Under the pieces are notes generated by a model. It worked only from the letters and a program-made list of their open reading frames with translations. It was not told the DNA's origin and ran no database searches. The position numbers and the translations under genes were made by a program. From the NCBI RefSeq assembly GCF_027988105.1, contig NZ_JAQJZJ010000001.1, forward strand, positions 496,001 to 560,000: a stretch of 64,000 nucleotides of DNA. The letters run 5' to 3'. This DNA comes from Pseudomonas aestuarii (lineage in GTDB: Bacteria; Pseudomonadota; Gammaproteobacteria; Pseudomonadales; Pseudomonadaceae). Shown here one piece after another: positions 39,268 to 51,300 of this stretch (positions are counted from its first letter, which is position 1; every line of letters begins with the position of its first letter).

Positions 39268-40046
39268 TGAAAAAGCTATTTGCTGCGTTTGTTATTGCTG
39301 CGCTGCCAGTCTTCGCCTTTGCTAATGAAGCGGGCGTGCATCTGGACGAAGTGGATATCGACCTGACCGATAAGGCCGGCATGCAGGATGGTGCGCGTAC
39401 CTTCGCCAACTACTGCATGGGCTGTCATAGCGCCAAGTTTCAGCGCTATGAGCGGGTGGCCGATGACCTGGGTATCCCGCATGAATTGATGCAGGAGAAC
39501 CTGATTTTCACTGGCGCCAAGATTGGCGACCATATGAAGATCGGCATGCAGGTCGAAGATGCCAAGGCCTGGTTCGGGGCGGCGCCTCCAGATCTGACTC
39601 TGGTCGCTCGCGTGCGTGGCACCGACTGGCTGTATACCTACCTGCGTACCTTCTACGAGGATCCGAGCCGACCTCTGGGCGTCAATAACGAGGTGTTCCC
39701 GAACGTCGGTATGCCCAACGTGCTGGCCTCCCTGCAGGGGCGTCAATACATAGGTTGCAAGCAGGTTCAGGTGGTCGAGCATGGCAAGAAGCAGTTCGAT
39801 CCGTTGTCGGGCACCCCAATAACGCATGAGGCCTGCGATCAGTTGGTCATCGAGCCGAAAAGCGGTGCCCTGAGCGAAGAGGAGTTCGACACCAAGATCA
39901 AGAATCTGGTGACCTTCCTGGCTTACTCGGCGAATCCGGTGAAGCTGGAAAGTCAGCGTATCGGTGCCTATGTGCTGCTGTATCTGGCCTTCTTCTTCGT
40001 CTTCGCTTACCTGCTCAAGCGTGAGTACTGGAAGGACGTGCATTAA
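39267..40046 (+). CDS. petC: Cytochrome c1
   Basis: This is the heme c subunit of bc1. The 259-residue protein has an N-terminal signal sequence (about 1-18, MKKLFAAFVIAALPVFA), heme-binding CMGCH at residues 50-54, and a C-terminal membrane anchor (about 230-250, RIGAYVLLYLAFFFVFAYLL). ATG 39267 overlaps the petB TGA by one base. A strong terminator follows, so petABC is one unit. Confidence 0.97.
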   Translation: MKKLFAAFVIAALPVFAFANEAGVHLDEVDIDLTDKAGMQDGARTFANYCMGCHSAKFQRYERVADDLGIPHELMQENLIFTGAKIGDHMKIGMQVEDAKAWFGAAPPDLTLVARVRGTDWLYTYLRTFYEDPSRPLGVNNEVFPNVGMPNVLASLQGRQYIGCKQVQVVEHGKKQFDPLSGTPITHEACDQLVIEPKSGALSEEEFDTKIKNLVTFLAYSANPVKLESQRIGAYVLLYLAFFFVFAYLLKREYWKDVH

Positions 40047-40069
40047 CTTCTTGTCGCTTCACTGTTGTC

Positions 40070-40099
40070 CTGCGCGCCCCTTTGGGCGCGCAGTCTTTT
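40070..40099 (+). terminator. Rho-independent terminator of petABC
   Basis: CTGCGCGCCC (40070-40079) and GGGCGCGCAG (40084-40093) form a perfect 10-bp stem with a 4-base loop, then TCTTTT. It starts 24 bp after the petC stop and lies upstream of sspA. Confidence 0.88.
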
Positions 40100-40136
40100 C
40101 TGCTTCCAATAACCTATATAAGCGAGGAGGACCGCC

Positions 40137-40754
40137 ATGAGCGTGACCAACCGGTTAGCCTGCTACTCCGACCCCGCCGACCACTATTCCCACCGCGTAC
40201 GCATTGTGCTCGCCGAGAAGGGTGTCAGCGCCGAGATCATCAGTGTCGAAAAGGGCCGCTATCCGGCAAGGCTGCTGGAGGTGAACCCCTATGCCAGCTT
40301 GCCGACCCTGGTCGACCGTGATTTGGCGTTGTACGAGTCGACAGTGGTGATGGAATATCTGGATGAGCGCTATCCGCATCCACCGTTGTTGCCGGTATAT
40401 CCGGTGGCGCGGGCCAATAGCCGCCTGCTGATTCATCGTATTCAGCGTGATTGGTGCGCTCAGGTCGACCTGATCCTCGATCCGCGCAGCAAGGAGCCGG
40501 CTCGCGTGCAGGCCCGCAAGGAGCTCCGCGAGAGCCTCACCGGCGTTTCGCCGCTGTTCGCCGACAAGGCCTACTTTCTCAGTGATGAGATGAGCCTGGT
40601 AGATTGTTGTTTGCTGCCGCTGCTCTGGCGCCTGCCGGTGCTGGGTATCGAGTTGGCCAAGCCGGCCAAGCCGCTGCTCGATTATATGGACCGTCAGTTT
40701 GCCCGCGAGGCCTTTCAGGTCAGTCTTTCCCCCGTTGAGCGCGATATGCGCTGA
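40137..40754 (+). CDS. sspA: Stringent starvation protein A
   Basis: This 205-residue GST-fold protein binds RNA polymerase holoenzyme and alters transcription under starvation and stress; in Pseudomonas it affects virulence and sigma-factor use. The N-terminal thioredoxin-like part ([21 protein letters not shown]) and the [12 protein letters not shown] stretch are typical. AGCGAGGAGG precedes the ATG. sspB follows after 16 bp, the conserved pair. Confidence 0.95.
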   Translation: MSVTNRLACYSDPADHYSHRVRIVLAEKGVSAEIISVEKGRYPARLLEVNPYASLPTLVDRDLALYESTVVMEYLDERYPHPPLLPVYPVARANSRLLIHRIQRDWCAQVDLILDPRSKEPARVQARKELRESLTGVSPLFADKAYFLSDEMSLVDCCLLPLLWRLPVLGIELAKPAKPLLDYMDRQFAREAFQVSLSPVERDMR

Positions 40755-40770
40755 AGCTGAGGAGGCTTTG

Positions 40771-41184
40771 ATGAACTCCAGTCGTCCTTACCTGGTTCGT
40801 GCACTTTACGAGTGGATCGTCGACAACGATTGCACGCCACATTTGTTGGTCAATGCCGAATTTCCTGGTGTGCAAGTGCCGCCAGGCTTCGCCAGTGATG
40901 GGCAGATCGTGCTTAACGTCTCGCCCAGTGCCGTGCGTCATCTGCATATGGATAATGAGGCGGTGAGCTTCGAGGGGCGCTTCGGCGGGACGCCGCACAG
41001 CCTCTATGTCCCGGCTGCGGCCATACTGGCAATTTATGCGCGCGAGAATGGTCAGGGCATGGTCTTCGATCTGGAGCCGCCAGTGCCGGATGATGACGAA
41101 GGCGATGGCCCGGGTGATCAGGGGCCGCCAGATGACGAGCCGCCGCGCCCCAGTGGGCGGCCCAGTCTGAAGGTAGTCAAGTAA
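40771..41184 (+). CDS. sspB: ClpXP protease specificity-enhancing factor SspB
   Basis: SspB tethers ssrA-tagged peptides to ClpX. The 137-residue protein has the conserved substrate-binding domain (about 5-105, SSRPYLVRALYEWIVDNDCTP). An acidic, proline-rich linker (about 105-130) ends in the ClpX-binding tail (RPSLKVVK). The ATG at 40771 has AGGAGG upstream. A terminator follows. Confidence 0.96.
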   Translation: MNSSRPYLVRALYEWIVDNDCTPHLLVNAEFPGVQVPPGFASDGQIVLNVSPSAVRHLHMDNEAVSFEGRFGGTPHSLYVPAAAILAIYARENGQGMVFDLEPPVPDDDEGDGPGDQGPPDDEPPRPSGRPSLKVVK

Positions 41185-41185
41185 A

Positions 41186-41218
41186 CAAAAAAGGCGATCC
41201 ACTGGATCGCCTTTTTTT
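41186..41218. terminator. Bidirectional terminator between sspB and the BON lipoprotein gene
   Basis: A-run AAAAAAGGCGATCC, an ACT-centred loop and GGATCGCCTTTTTTT form a strong symmetric hairpin. T-runs follow on both strands, which serves the convergent genes on each side. Confidence 0.93.
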
Positions 41219-41233
41219 GTGTGCGGAGAAAGG

Positions 41234-42387
<1,154 letters not shown>

Positions 42388-42762
42388 TCAGGTGTCAAAG
42401 GCGTTTTGGATCCAGTGCAGCCGGGGAGTCGAGTTGCCTTCGGCGTTTATGGCAATCACGTCGAACCGGCACGGGTATTTGGCCCAGCGCGATTCCTGCT
42501 GCAAAAAGTACATGGCGGCTTTGGTGAGCTTCTCGCGCTTGCGCGCATCAACACTCTCCACGGCGCCGCCCCAGGCGGAGTGCCGACGGTAGCGGACTTC
42601 GACGAATACTACTGTATCGGCGTCGAGCATGACCAGATCAAGCTCGCCGCGGCGGCAGCTCCAGTTCTGCGCCAGGAGCTTCAGGCCGTGTTGCTGCAGA
42701 TGCAGGCGGGCCAGTTCCTCGGCAGCCTTGCCGCTGCTTTGCGTGCTGCTGTGGTCGATCAA
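42388..42762 (-). CDS. yraN: YraN family putative endonuclease (UPF0102)
   Basis: This 124-residue restriction-endonuclease-like protein has the catalytic-looking core GELDLVMLDADTVVFVEVRYR (about 46-66), which fits a D-(E/V)xK-type nuclease fold with the final Lys replaced by Arg, as is common in this family. The role is unknown, though possible links to recombination exist. I start at TTG 42762, inside the lppC stop (AATTGA), because similarity begins at the following GKAAEELA and no ATG or GTG is nearby. The frame is otherwise open far upstream inside lppC. Confidence 0.85.
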   Translation of the reverse strand: MIDHSSTQSSGKAAEELARLHLQQHGLKLLAQNWSCRRGELDLVMLDADTVVFVEVRYRRHSAWGGAVESVDARKREKLTKAAMYFLQQESRWAKYPCRFDVIAINAEGNSTPRLHWIQNAFDT

Positions 42763-44570
42763 TTGAGGCTGTCGGGCAGGCGCTCGACGCGACCGTCGCG
42801 AAACTCGGCCCAAGGCAGTTGGCGTTCGATACGCTGCGCCGGGTTGAGGCTGAGGCTGCCGGACAGACCGTCGATCCGGGTTTCCGGCAAGGCCTTGAGC
42901 TGACCCAGGCGCGGTGCCAGGAGGTAGGCGTCGGCACCCATGGCGTAGAGCCGGCCGAGACTGCCGCCGGCTTGCGGCCATTGGCTTTCGACTTGCTGGC
43001 GCACCGGGTCGTTGACGTTCAGCAGCCAGGGCGTTTCGCAAAAGCGGATGCCGTTGAGGTCGTTGTACTGCGCATCGCTGTGGTTGCCGGTAAACAGATG
43101 CGAAGTGGCATAGACGGGCACATCCCCGGCATATTGGAAGGCCAGGATCGGTTTGATCTGCTGCGCTTGCTGCGGGGTGGCCGCCAGGAAGATGAAGTCG
43201 ATGTCCTGGCGCCGTGTTGGCTGCGCAGCCACCGCAACACCCAGGGTGTTCTTCAGGTGCTTGGTGCGTGCTTCGCTTTCGCGCAATTGGAACAGTTCGG
43301 CGATTTGCCGCGCCAGTTCGACGGGCTTGTCGACATGTTCGGCGGCGATCAGGGTGCCGCCCTGGGCTTGCCAGCTCTGCCGGAAAGCATCCAGTACCCG
43401 GTCGCCCCAATCACCGCGCGGCACCAGGGCTGCTGCCCGGCGCATGCCGTCGGCCCAGGCGCGGCGTGCCGCTTCGCGCGCTTCATCCTCGGCGGCGAGG
43501 CCGAACTGGAACAGCTGAGCCGGGCCTTCCTGGCCTGGGTCGCCGTAGTTCAGGGCCAGGGTGGTGATCGGTAATTGCTCGCGATCACTGAGCTGCTTGA
43601 CCAGTGGTTTTTCCAGCGGACCGATAACCAGTTGCACGCCGGCGGTCTGTGCCTGACGGTAGAACTCATCCAGTGAGGCCATGCGTGAGCTGTCATAGAA
43701 CTGGATGTTCGGCGGGTTTTGCCCGGCCTGCTGAGCCTGATAGTGGGCCGAGAGAAAGCCGTCGCGCAAGGCGCGCGCTACGCCTGCAAGCGGGCCTTCT
43801 TGTGGTAGCAGCAGGGCGATTTCCTGCAGGGGTTGGCTGGACAGCTCTTGCAGTTTTAGCAGTGCGGGCGGCAATTGCAGGGCGGCGGGATGCTGCGGGT
43901 GTTGTGCCAGCCAGTCATCGATGGCGGTTTGCTGTTGCTGCAAGGTGCCGGGGGTCTTGGCGGCCAGAGCCAGGCCTAGCCATCCGCTCAGGTCGGCTCC
44001 GTCGCTGGATTGCAGTTGCACGCTTGGCAGGCTGGAGACCAGGCTCCAGATGGTTTCGTGGTTGCGGGTGGCGGGTTCGCCGCTGAGCAGTGGGGCGATG
44101 TACACGCGTTCGCGCGCCGCGGCAAGGATCTGTCCGTCGGCTTGCAATGCATTGGCGCGAGCCAGTTGGGTGCGCACTTGCTGTTCGACCGGCAGTTCTG
44201 CCAGGTGCTCCAGGCTGGGATGGCTGAGCGCCTTCAAGGCGACTTTGGGTTTTTCGCGCGCCAGGGCCAGTTCGGCGGCCAGGGTGCTGGCGTAGATCTG
44301 TGGGGCCGGTTTCAGGCTGTTGAGTGGCACTTGTTCGAGGATGCTGTCGGCGCGAGCGATATTATTCTGCTGGTAAGCCAGGTCGGCGGCAGCCAGGCGC
44401 AGCAGGGCGGCTGGTTCGGCTTCGCTTTCGGTGGCCTGCAGCAGCAGTTGCTCGATGCTGGCTTGAGGCGTGCGCGGCAGTTCTCCCAGGCTGGATGAGG
44501 GCGGGCTGGCGCAGGCGGTAAGCAAGCCAGCAAGGCAGAGAACGAGGAGTGGACGCAGGCAGGCGATCAT
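42759..44570 (-). CDS. lpoA: Penicillin-binding protein activator LpoA-like lipoprotein (LppC)
   Basis: This 603-residue outer-membrane lipoprotein has a signal peptide ending in the lipobox LTAC (Cys20). An N-terminal TPR-like helical part (about 30-240) is followed by a periplasmic-binding-protein-like domain (about 255-590). LpoA activates PBP1A in E. coli; Pseudomonas uses a different activator, LpoP, for PBP1B. The exact partner is uncertain. It is the first gene of the minus-strand group and is divergent from rsmI. Confidence 0.9.
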   Translation of the reverse strand: MIACLRPLLVLCLAGLLTACASPPSSSLGELPRTPQASIEQLLLQATESEAEPAALLRLAAADLAYQQNNIARADSILEQVPLNSLKPAPQIYASTLAAELALAREKPKVALKALSHPSLEHLAELPVEQQVRTQLARANALQADGQILAAARERVYIAPLLSGEPATRNHETIWSLVSSLPSVQLQSSDGADLSGWLGLALAAKTPGTLQQQQTAIDDWLAQHPQHPAALQLPPALLKLQELSSQPLQEIALLLPQEGPLAGVARALRDGFLSAHYQAQQAGQNPPNIQFYDSSRMASLDEFYRQAQTAGVQLVIGPLEKPLVKQLSDREQLPITTLALNYGDPGQEGPAQLFQFGLAAEDEAREAARRAWADGMRRAAALVPRGDWGDRVLDAFRQSWQAQGGTLIAAEHVDKPVELARQIAELFQLRESEARTKHLKNTLGVAVAAQPTRRQDIDFIFLAATPQQAQQIKPILAFQYAGDVPVYATSHLFTGNHSDAQYNDLNGIRFCETPWLLNVNDPVRQQVESQWPQAGGSLGRLYAMGADAYLLAPRLGQLKALPETRIDGLSGSLSLNPAQRIERQLPWAEFRDGRVERLPDSLN

Positions 44571-44645
44571 GTAAGCGTTCCTGATACTTGATCAAATGAA
44601 CGGCGAATTGTACCCAAGGCCTGGCTTGGGCGCGATGTCGATGGC

Positions 44646-44791
44646 TAAGAACCTGTTCACGATTTGCTGCGCTCGGTGATGCTGCGTTAAAAATGCCTTC
44701 GGATTGCTCATCTACAGCTCCTAGACTCCGCATCCTCAGCCGTTTTTGCCTTGCCTGACCGTCGCTCGCTTAAATCGTGAACAGGTTCTAA
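44646..44791. mobile_element. MITE-like element with 18-bp terminal inverted repeats
   Basis: AGAACCTGTTCACGATTT (44648-44665) and its exact reverse complement AAATCGTGAACAGGTTCT (44772-44789) bound about 142 bp with no coding capacity. The interior (CTGCGCTCGGTGATGCTGCG, then GGATTGCTCATCTACAGCTC) also has hairpin potential. Similar elements recur between Pseudomonas genes, from memory. A TA pair flanks both ends (CTAAGA...TCTAAA), which hints at a TA target site. It lies in the 264-bp divergent lppC/rsmI region. Confidence 0.8.
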
Positions 44792-44834
44792 ACGGGCTAC
44801 AATGCGCGCTTTTCCGATTGAAGAGGCTGGCGCT

Positions 44835-45707
44835 GTGATCACTCCCGGTGCGTTGAATTCCACTATTGGCACCCTGTATGTGGTCGCCACGCCAATTGGC
44901 AACCTGGACGACATCAGTGCGCGGGCGCTCAAGGTGCTCGGTGATGTGGCCCTGATCGCCGCCGAGGACACCCGCCACTCCGTGCGACTGATGCAGCATT
45001 TCGGGATTGCCACGCCGCTGGCCGCCTGTCACGAGCACAATGAGCGCGATCAGGGTGGGCGCTTTCTGGCGCGGCTGCTGGCCGGTGAGGACGTGGCGTT
45101 GATTTCCGACGCCGGTACGCCGTTGATTTCCGATCCGGGCTATCACCTGGTGCGTCAGGCGCGTGCCGCCGGGGTTGCCGTAGTGCCGGTGCCGGGAGCC
45201 TGTGCGTTGATTGCGGCGCTGTCGGCAGCGGGCTTGCCCTCCGACCGGTTTATTTTCGAAGGATTTCTGCCGGCCAAGACCGCCGGCCGGCGTGCACGCC
45301 TGGAGCAGGTAAAGGAAGAGCCGCGCACGCTGATCTTCTATGAGGCGCCGCACCGCATCCTCGAGTGCCTGGAAGATATGCAGGTGGTGTTCGGTGATGA
45401 GCGCCCGGCGCTGCTCGCACGGGAAATCAGCAAGACCTTCGAGACGCTCAAGGGCCTGCCATTGGCAGAGTTACGCGCCTGGGTGGCGGCTGACAGCAAT
45501 CAGCAGCGCGGCGAGTGCGTGGTCTTGGTCGCTGGCTGGCAAGCACCGGAGGGCGAAGCGGCGGTCAGCACCGAAGCGCTGCGTGTGCTCGAGCTGTTGC
45601 TCAAGGAAATGCCACTCAAGCGCGCGGCGGCGTTGGCGGCGGAAATCACTGGAGTGCGCAAGAATTTGCTCTATCAGGCGGCGCTGGAGCGGCAGAAGGA
45701 CGCTTGA
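44835..45707 (+). CDS. rsmI: 16S rRNA (cytidine(1402)-2'-O)-methyltransferase RsmI
   Basis: RsmI methylates C1402 of 16S rRNA in the P site. The 290-residue tetrapyrrole-methylase fold has [17 protein letters not shown] at the N terminus, AAEDTRHS, and [13 protein letters not shown] chose GTG 44835 with GAGG 8 nt upstream. A start at ATG 44802 would add residues lacking family similarity and would place the ATG just 11 bp from the MITE end. rnpB follows. Confidence 0.95.
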   Translation: MITPGALNSTIGTLYVVATPIGNLDDISARALKVLGDVALIAAEDTRHSVRLMQHFGIATPLAACHEHNERDQGGRFLARLLAGEDVALISDAGTPLISDPGYHLVRQARAAGVAVVPVPGACALIAALSAAGLPSDRFIFEGFLPAKTAGRRARLEQVKEEPRTLIFYEAPHRILECLEDMQVVFGDERPALLAREISKTFETLKGLPLAELRAWVAADSNQQRGECVVLVAGWQAPEGEAAVSTEALRVLELLLKEMPLKRAAALAAEITGVRKNLLYQAALERQKDA

Positions 45708-45710
45708 GCC

Positions 45711-45739
45711 TTGTTCTATCGGGCGCGTGCCGGTAACCT
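45711..45739 (+). promoter_or_regulatory. Promoter of rnpB
   Basis: TTGTTC (45711-45716) and TAACCT (45734-45739) are 17 bp apart and place transcription start about 9 bp later, right at the first paired bases of RNase P RNA. The close match in position is the main support. Confidence 0.65.
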
Positions 45740-45747
45740 TGGCGGCG

Positions 45748-46107
45748 GAGAGTCGATCGGACAGTCGCTGCCGTGTTTCGTTCTGCGAAATGCGGGGGAG
45801 GAAAGTCCGGGCTCCATAGGGCGGAGTGCCAGGTAACGCCTGGGAGGCGTGAGCCTACGGAAAGTGCCACAGAAAATAACCGCCTAAGCGCTTCGGCGCC
45901 GGTAAGGGTGAAAAGGTGCGGTAAGAGCGCACCGCGCGGCTGGTAACAGTCCGTGGCTAGGCAAACCCCACTCGGAGCAAGACCAAATAGGGTTCCATTG
46001 GCGTGGCCCGCGCTGGAACCGGGTAGGTTGCTAAAGGCGTGCAGTGATGTACGTCGTAGAGGAATGACTGTCCTCGACAGAACCCGGCTTACAGATCGAC
46101 TCTCCAC
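45748..46107 (+). ncRNA. rnpB: RNase P RNA component (type A)
   Basis: The catalytic RNA of RNase P, which cuts the 5' leaders of tRNAs. The ends GAGAGTCGAT (45748) and ATCGACTCTC (to 46103) pair as helix P1. Conserved elements are present in order: GGGGGAGGAAAGTCCGGGCTCC (46.8% of the way in P3-P4, at about 45793), CCTAAGCG, GGTAAGGGTGAAAAGGTGCGGTAAGAGCGCACCG, and the 3' AGAACCCGGCTTACAGATCGAC. Placement between rsmI and mraZ is usual in Pseudomonas. The exact 3' end is not certain. Confidence 0.95.
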
Positions 46108-46312
46108 CTTTCCTCTCTACCCGTGACGCCCTCATTACTTCGCTTTTCTAAGACCAAAAAAATCTTACTCTTAACAAATCACTTTAAGTTCGAAGTGCAG
46201 CTAGCTGTACACGCTCAAATTGCCTCGCAAAACTCAGCCTAATGCTCTGCTCTTACTCCTCTTTTGTATGCTAAATCGCCGTTCTGTAAGGGTTTTTCCC
46301 TCCAGGCGCGCC
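46108..46312. other. AT-richer gene-free spacer between rnpB and the mraZ promoter
   Basis: About 200 bp with clearly lower GC than the rest of the window, including A7 at 46156-46162 in TAAGACC...TCTTA, a weak hairpin. No ORF with a ribosome binding site and no strong terminator is seen. It may hold the rnpB 3'-end processing or termination signals and upstream elements for the dcw promoter. Confidence 0.5.
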
Positions 46313-46342
46313 TTGACGGTGGGGTGTGGGCATTCCTATAGT
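46313..46342 (+). promoter_or_regulatory. Main dcw promoter upstream of mraZ
   Basis: TTGACG (46313-46318) and TATAGT (46337-46342), 18 bp apart, are the best sigma-70 pair in the region. Transcription would begin near 46350, just at the GTGG array, about 68 bp before the mraZ GTG start. It probably drives much of the division and cell-wall cluster. Confidence 0.75.
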
Positions 46343-46350
46343 GTGCGTAG

Positions 46351-46385
46351 GTGGTAAGAAGTGGCATGAAGTGGGGTTTTTTGGG
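46351..46385 (+). promoter_or_regulatory. 10-bp-period GTGG array, probable MraZ operator
   Basis: GTGG occurs at 46351, 46361 and 46371, with TTGGG at 46381, an exact 10-bp period. MraZ proteins are known to bind direct TGGGN repeats with 5-nt spacers, i.e. about one helical turn, in front of mraZ. The position immediately downstream of the -10 box fits autorepression. Confidence 0.72.
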
Positions 46386-46417
46386 CATGGATAGCTAATT
46401 TAAGGGGAAGCGCAGCT

Positions 46418-46873
46418 GTGTTTCGTGGAGCCAACGCCATCAGTCTCGACGCCAAAGGGCGGCTCGCGATGCCAAGTCGGTATCGGGACGAGCTCGTGTC
46501 GCGTTGTGCGGGCCAGCTTATCGTGACTATCGATGCCATCGACCCCTGCCTCTGTGTCTACCCACTGGCTGAGTGGGAGCTGATCGAGAACAAACTGCGC
46601 GAATTGGCCTCCTTCCGTGAAGAGAACCGCCGTTTGCAGCGTCTACTGATCGGAAATGCCGTTGACCTCGAGCTGGATGCAAGCGGTCGCTTTCTGGTGC
46701 CGCCGCGTCTGCGCGAGTACGCCAGGCTGGATAAACGCGCGATGTTGGTCGGCCAACTGAATAAATTTCAACTGTGGGACGAAGATGCCTGGAATGCGGT
46801 CGCCGATGCCGATTTGGCGGCCATCAAGCAGCCGGGTGCTCTGTCCGACGAACTACGTGACTTGATCCTGTGA
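46418..46873 (+). CDS. mraZ: Transcriptional regulator MraZ
   Basis: This 151-residue protein has two SpoVT-AbrB-like halves (about 1-55 and 78-125), each with the DxxGR signature ([15 protein letters not shown] and [15 protein letters not shown]). MraZ forms oligomeric rings that bind repeats upstream of its own gene and adjusts dcw expression. The start is GTG 46418, with AAGGGGAAG upstream; similarity begins at once with [10 protein letters not shown]. Confidence 0.96.
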   Translation: MFRGANAISLDAKGRLAMPSRYRDELVSRCAGQLIVTIDAIDPCLCVYPLAEWELIENKLRELASFREENRRLQRLLIGNAVDLELDASGRFLVPPRLREYARLDKRAMLVGQLNKFQLWDEDAWNAVADADLAAIKQPGALSDELRDLIL

Positions 46874-46875
46874 CT

Positions 46876-47813
46876 ATGACCAGCAACTTTCGCCATATTA
46901 CTGTGCTACTCGACGAGGCTGTCGACGGGTTGGCCGTGCGAGCGGGTGGCTGTTACCTGGATGGTACCTTCGGCCGCGGCGGGCATAGCCGGTTGATCCT
47001 CGAAAGGCTCGGGCCAGATGGGCGTTTGCTGGGGTTTGACAAGGACCCCTTGGCGATCGCCACGGGGAATGAGTTAGCGGCCGAAGACGGCCGCTTTGTC
47101 GTTGTGCAGCGCAGTTTTGCGGAACTTGGCGAGGAAGCTGCTGTCCGCGGGCTGGTTGGCAAGGTCAGCGGAATCCTGCTGGACCTGGGCGTTTCCTCGC
47201 CGCAGCTGGACGATGCCGAGCGCGGTTTCAGCTTCCTCAACGACGGACCGCTGGACATGCGCATGGATCCCTCGCGCGGCGTCAGTGCGGCGCAGTGGAT
47301 CGCCAGTGCCAGTGAAGAAGAAATCGCCCGGGTCTTCAAGGAGTATGGCGAAGAGCGTTTCGCCAAGCGCATGGCTCGCGCCGTGGTGTTGCGTCGTGCC
47401 GAGCAACCCTTTGAGCGCACCGCCGACTTGGCCCAGGTGCTGACGGTCGCCAACCCGGCCTGGGAGAAGGGCAAGAATCCGGCGACCCGCGCGTTCCAGG
47501 GACTGCGCATTTACATCAATAACGAGCTCGGCGATCTGCAGCGTGGTCTCGACGCCGCACTGGAGACCCTCGAAGTGGGTGGCCGCTTGGTGGTGATCAG
47601 CTTTCACTCCCTCGAGGACCGCATCGTCAAGCAGTTCATGCGCAAGCATGCCAAGGGCGAACGGGACGAGTACCCGCGCGATCTGCCGATCATCCCCAAG
47701 GCCTTCGAGCCCCGTTTGAAGCTGATCGGCAAGCCGCAGTTCGCGTCCGAAGCCGAGCTCAAGGCCAATCCGCGCTCGCGTAGCGCCGTCATGCGTGTGG
47801 CGGAGAAAATGCG

Positions 47814-47817
<4 letters not shown>
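46876..47817 (+). CDS. rsmH: 16S rRNA (cytosine(1402)-N(4))-methyltransferase RsmH
   Basis: RsmH (MraW) adds N4-methyl to C1402, the same nucleotide modified by RsmI, whose gene lies just upstream of rnpB. The 313-residue protein has the SAM-binding [14 protein letters not shown] and [14 protein letters not shown] motifs. I prefer ATG 46876 ([16 protein letters not shown]) to GTG 46870 because it gives the usual 313 residues. Its end overlaps ftsL by 4 bp (ATGA). Confidence 0.96.
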
Positions 47818-49836
<2,019 letters not shown>

Positions 49837-49837
<1 letters not shown>

Positions 49838-51300
49838 TGCCCATGCCTCTGAATCAATTGTTGCCTGAAGCCGCCGGTGCGGTGCTGATCCGTGAATTGA
49901 CCCTGGATAGTCGCAAGGTGCGCCCCGGTGATTTGTTCCTTGCCGTGCCTGGTAGCCAGCAGGACGGCCGCGTGCATATTGCCGATGCGATTGCCCGCGG
50001 GGCCGCAGCGGTGGCCTATGAGGCCGAGGGTGCTTCAAGCATGACGGCCAGCAGCGCTGAGCTGGTGGCGATCAAGGGTTTGGCTGCTCAGTTGTCGGCC
50101 ATCGCCGGGCGCTTCTACGGTGAACCGAGTCGCAGGTTGCACCTGGTTGGCATCACGGGCACCAACGGCAAGACCAGCGTCAGCCAGTTGTTGGCCCAGG
50201 CGTTGGATCTGCTGGGTGAGCGCTGCGGCATCGTCGGCACCCTGGGTAACGGATTTTACAACGCCTTGGCCCTCGGTCGGCATACCACCCCGGATCCAAT
50301 CGGCGTGCAGGCCACCCTGGCCGACCTGAAGAATGCCGGTGCCCGCGCGGTGGCGATGGAAGTCTCCTCCCATGGCTTGCATCAGGGCCGCGTCACCGCG
50401 CTGGCGTTCGACGTGGCGGTGTTCACCAACCTGTCGCGCGATCATCTGGATTATCACGGTTCGATGGACGCCTATGGCGCGGCCAAGGCGGCCTTGTTCG
50501 CCTGGCCGGGTTTGCGTTGCCGGGTGCTCAATCTGGATGACCCATTCGGTCGCGAGCTGGCCCGCGCCGAGCATGATTCGCGCCTGATCAGCTACAGCCT
50601 GGAAGATCCCGCGGCCTATCTGTACTGCCGTGACGCCCAGTTCGACGAGCAGGGGGTACGGGTCAAGCTGGTCACGCCGCGCGGCGAGGGCAACGTGCGC
50701 AGCGCACTGCTGGGGCGCTTCAACCTGAGCAACCTGCTGGCCGTGGTCGGTGCGTTGCTGGGCATGGATTATCCGCTCGACGAAATCCTCAAGGTGCTCC
50801 CGCAGTTGCAGGGACCAGTGGGGCGCATGCAGCGCCTGGGCGGCGCCCGCCAGCCCCTGGTGGTGGTCGATTATGCGCACACCCCGGATGCCCTGGAAAA
50901 AGTACTCGAAGCTCTGCGCCCGCATGTCAAAGGTCGTCTGCTGTGCCTGTTCGGCTGTGGTGGTGACCGGGATCGCGGCAAGCGTCCGCTGATGGCCGCC
51001 GTGGTCGAGCGTCTCGCCGATGGCGTGCTGGTCACCGACGACAACCCGCGTGGCGAGGCTCCCGAACAGATCTTCAGCGATATTCGCGCAGGTTTTGCCA
51101 TGCCCGATCATGTGCAGTTCATCCACGGACGCGGCCAGGCCATTGCCCAGTTGATCGCCGCCGCTGACCCGGCCGATGTGCTGGTGTTGGCGGGTAAGGG
51201 TCATGAGGACTATCAGGAAATCAACGGCGTGCGCCAGCCATTCTCCGATCTGGTCGAAGCTGGCAAGGCCCTGGCTGCATGGGAGGTTGGACATGCTTAA
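49837..51300 (+). CDS. murE: UDP-MurNAc-tripeptide synthetase MurE (meso-DAP adding)
   Basis: MurE adds meso-diaminopimelate to UDP-MurNAc-L-Ala-D-Glu. The 487-residue Mur ligase has the ATP loop GITGTNGKTS at about residue 105. The DNPR motif (TDDNPRGEAPE, about 404-414) marks meso-DAP rather than lysine specificity, in keeping with a Gram-negative wall. The start ATG overlaps the ftsI TGA, and the 3' end overlaps murF by 8 bp. Confidence 0.97.

Noticed and set aside
42763..43410. Upstream extension of yraN into lppC
   Set aside because: The added residues are Arg/Pro/Ala-rich frameshift sequence from lppC. UPF0102 similarity starts after the TTG at 42762.
45646..46107. Minus-strand ORF across rsmI end and rnpB
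   Set aside because: It runs antisense through RNase P RNA, whose conserved structure explains the sequence.
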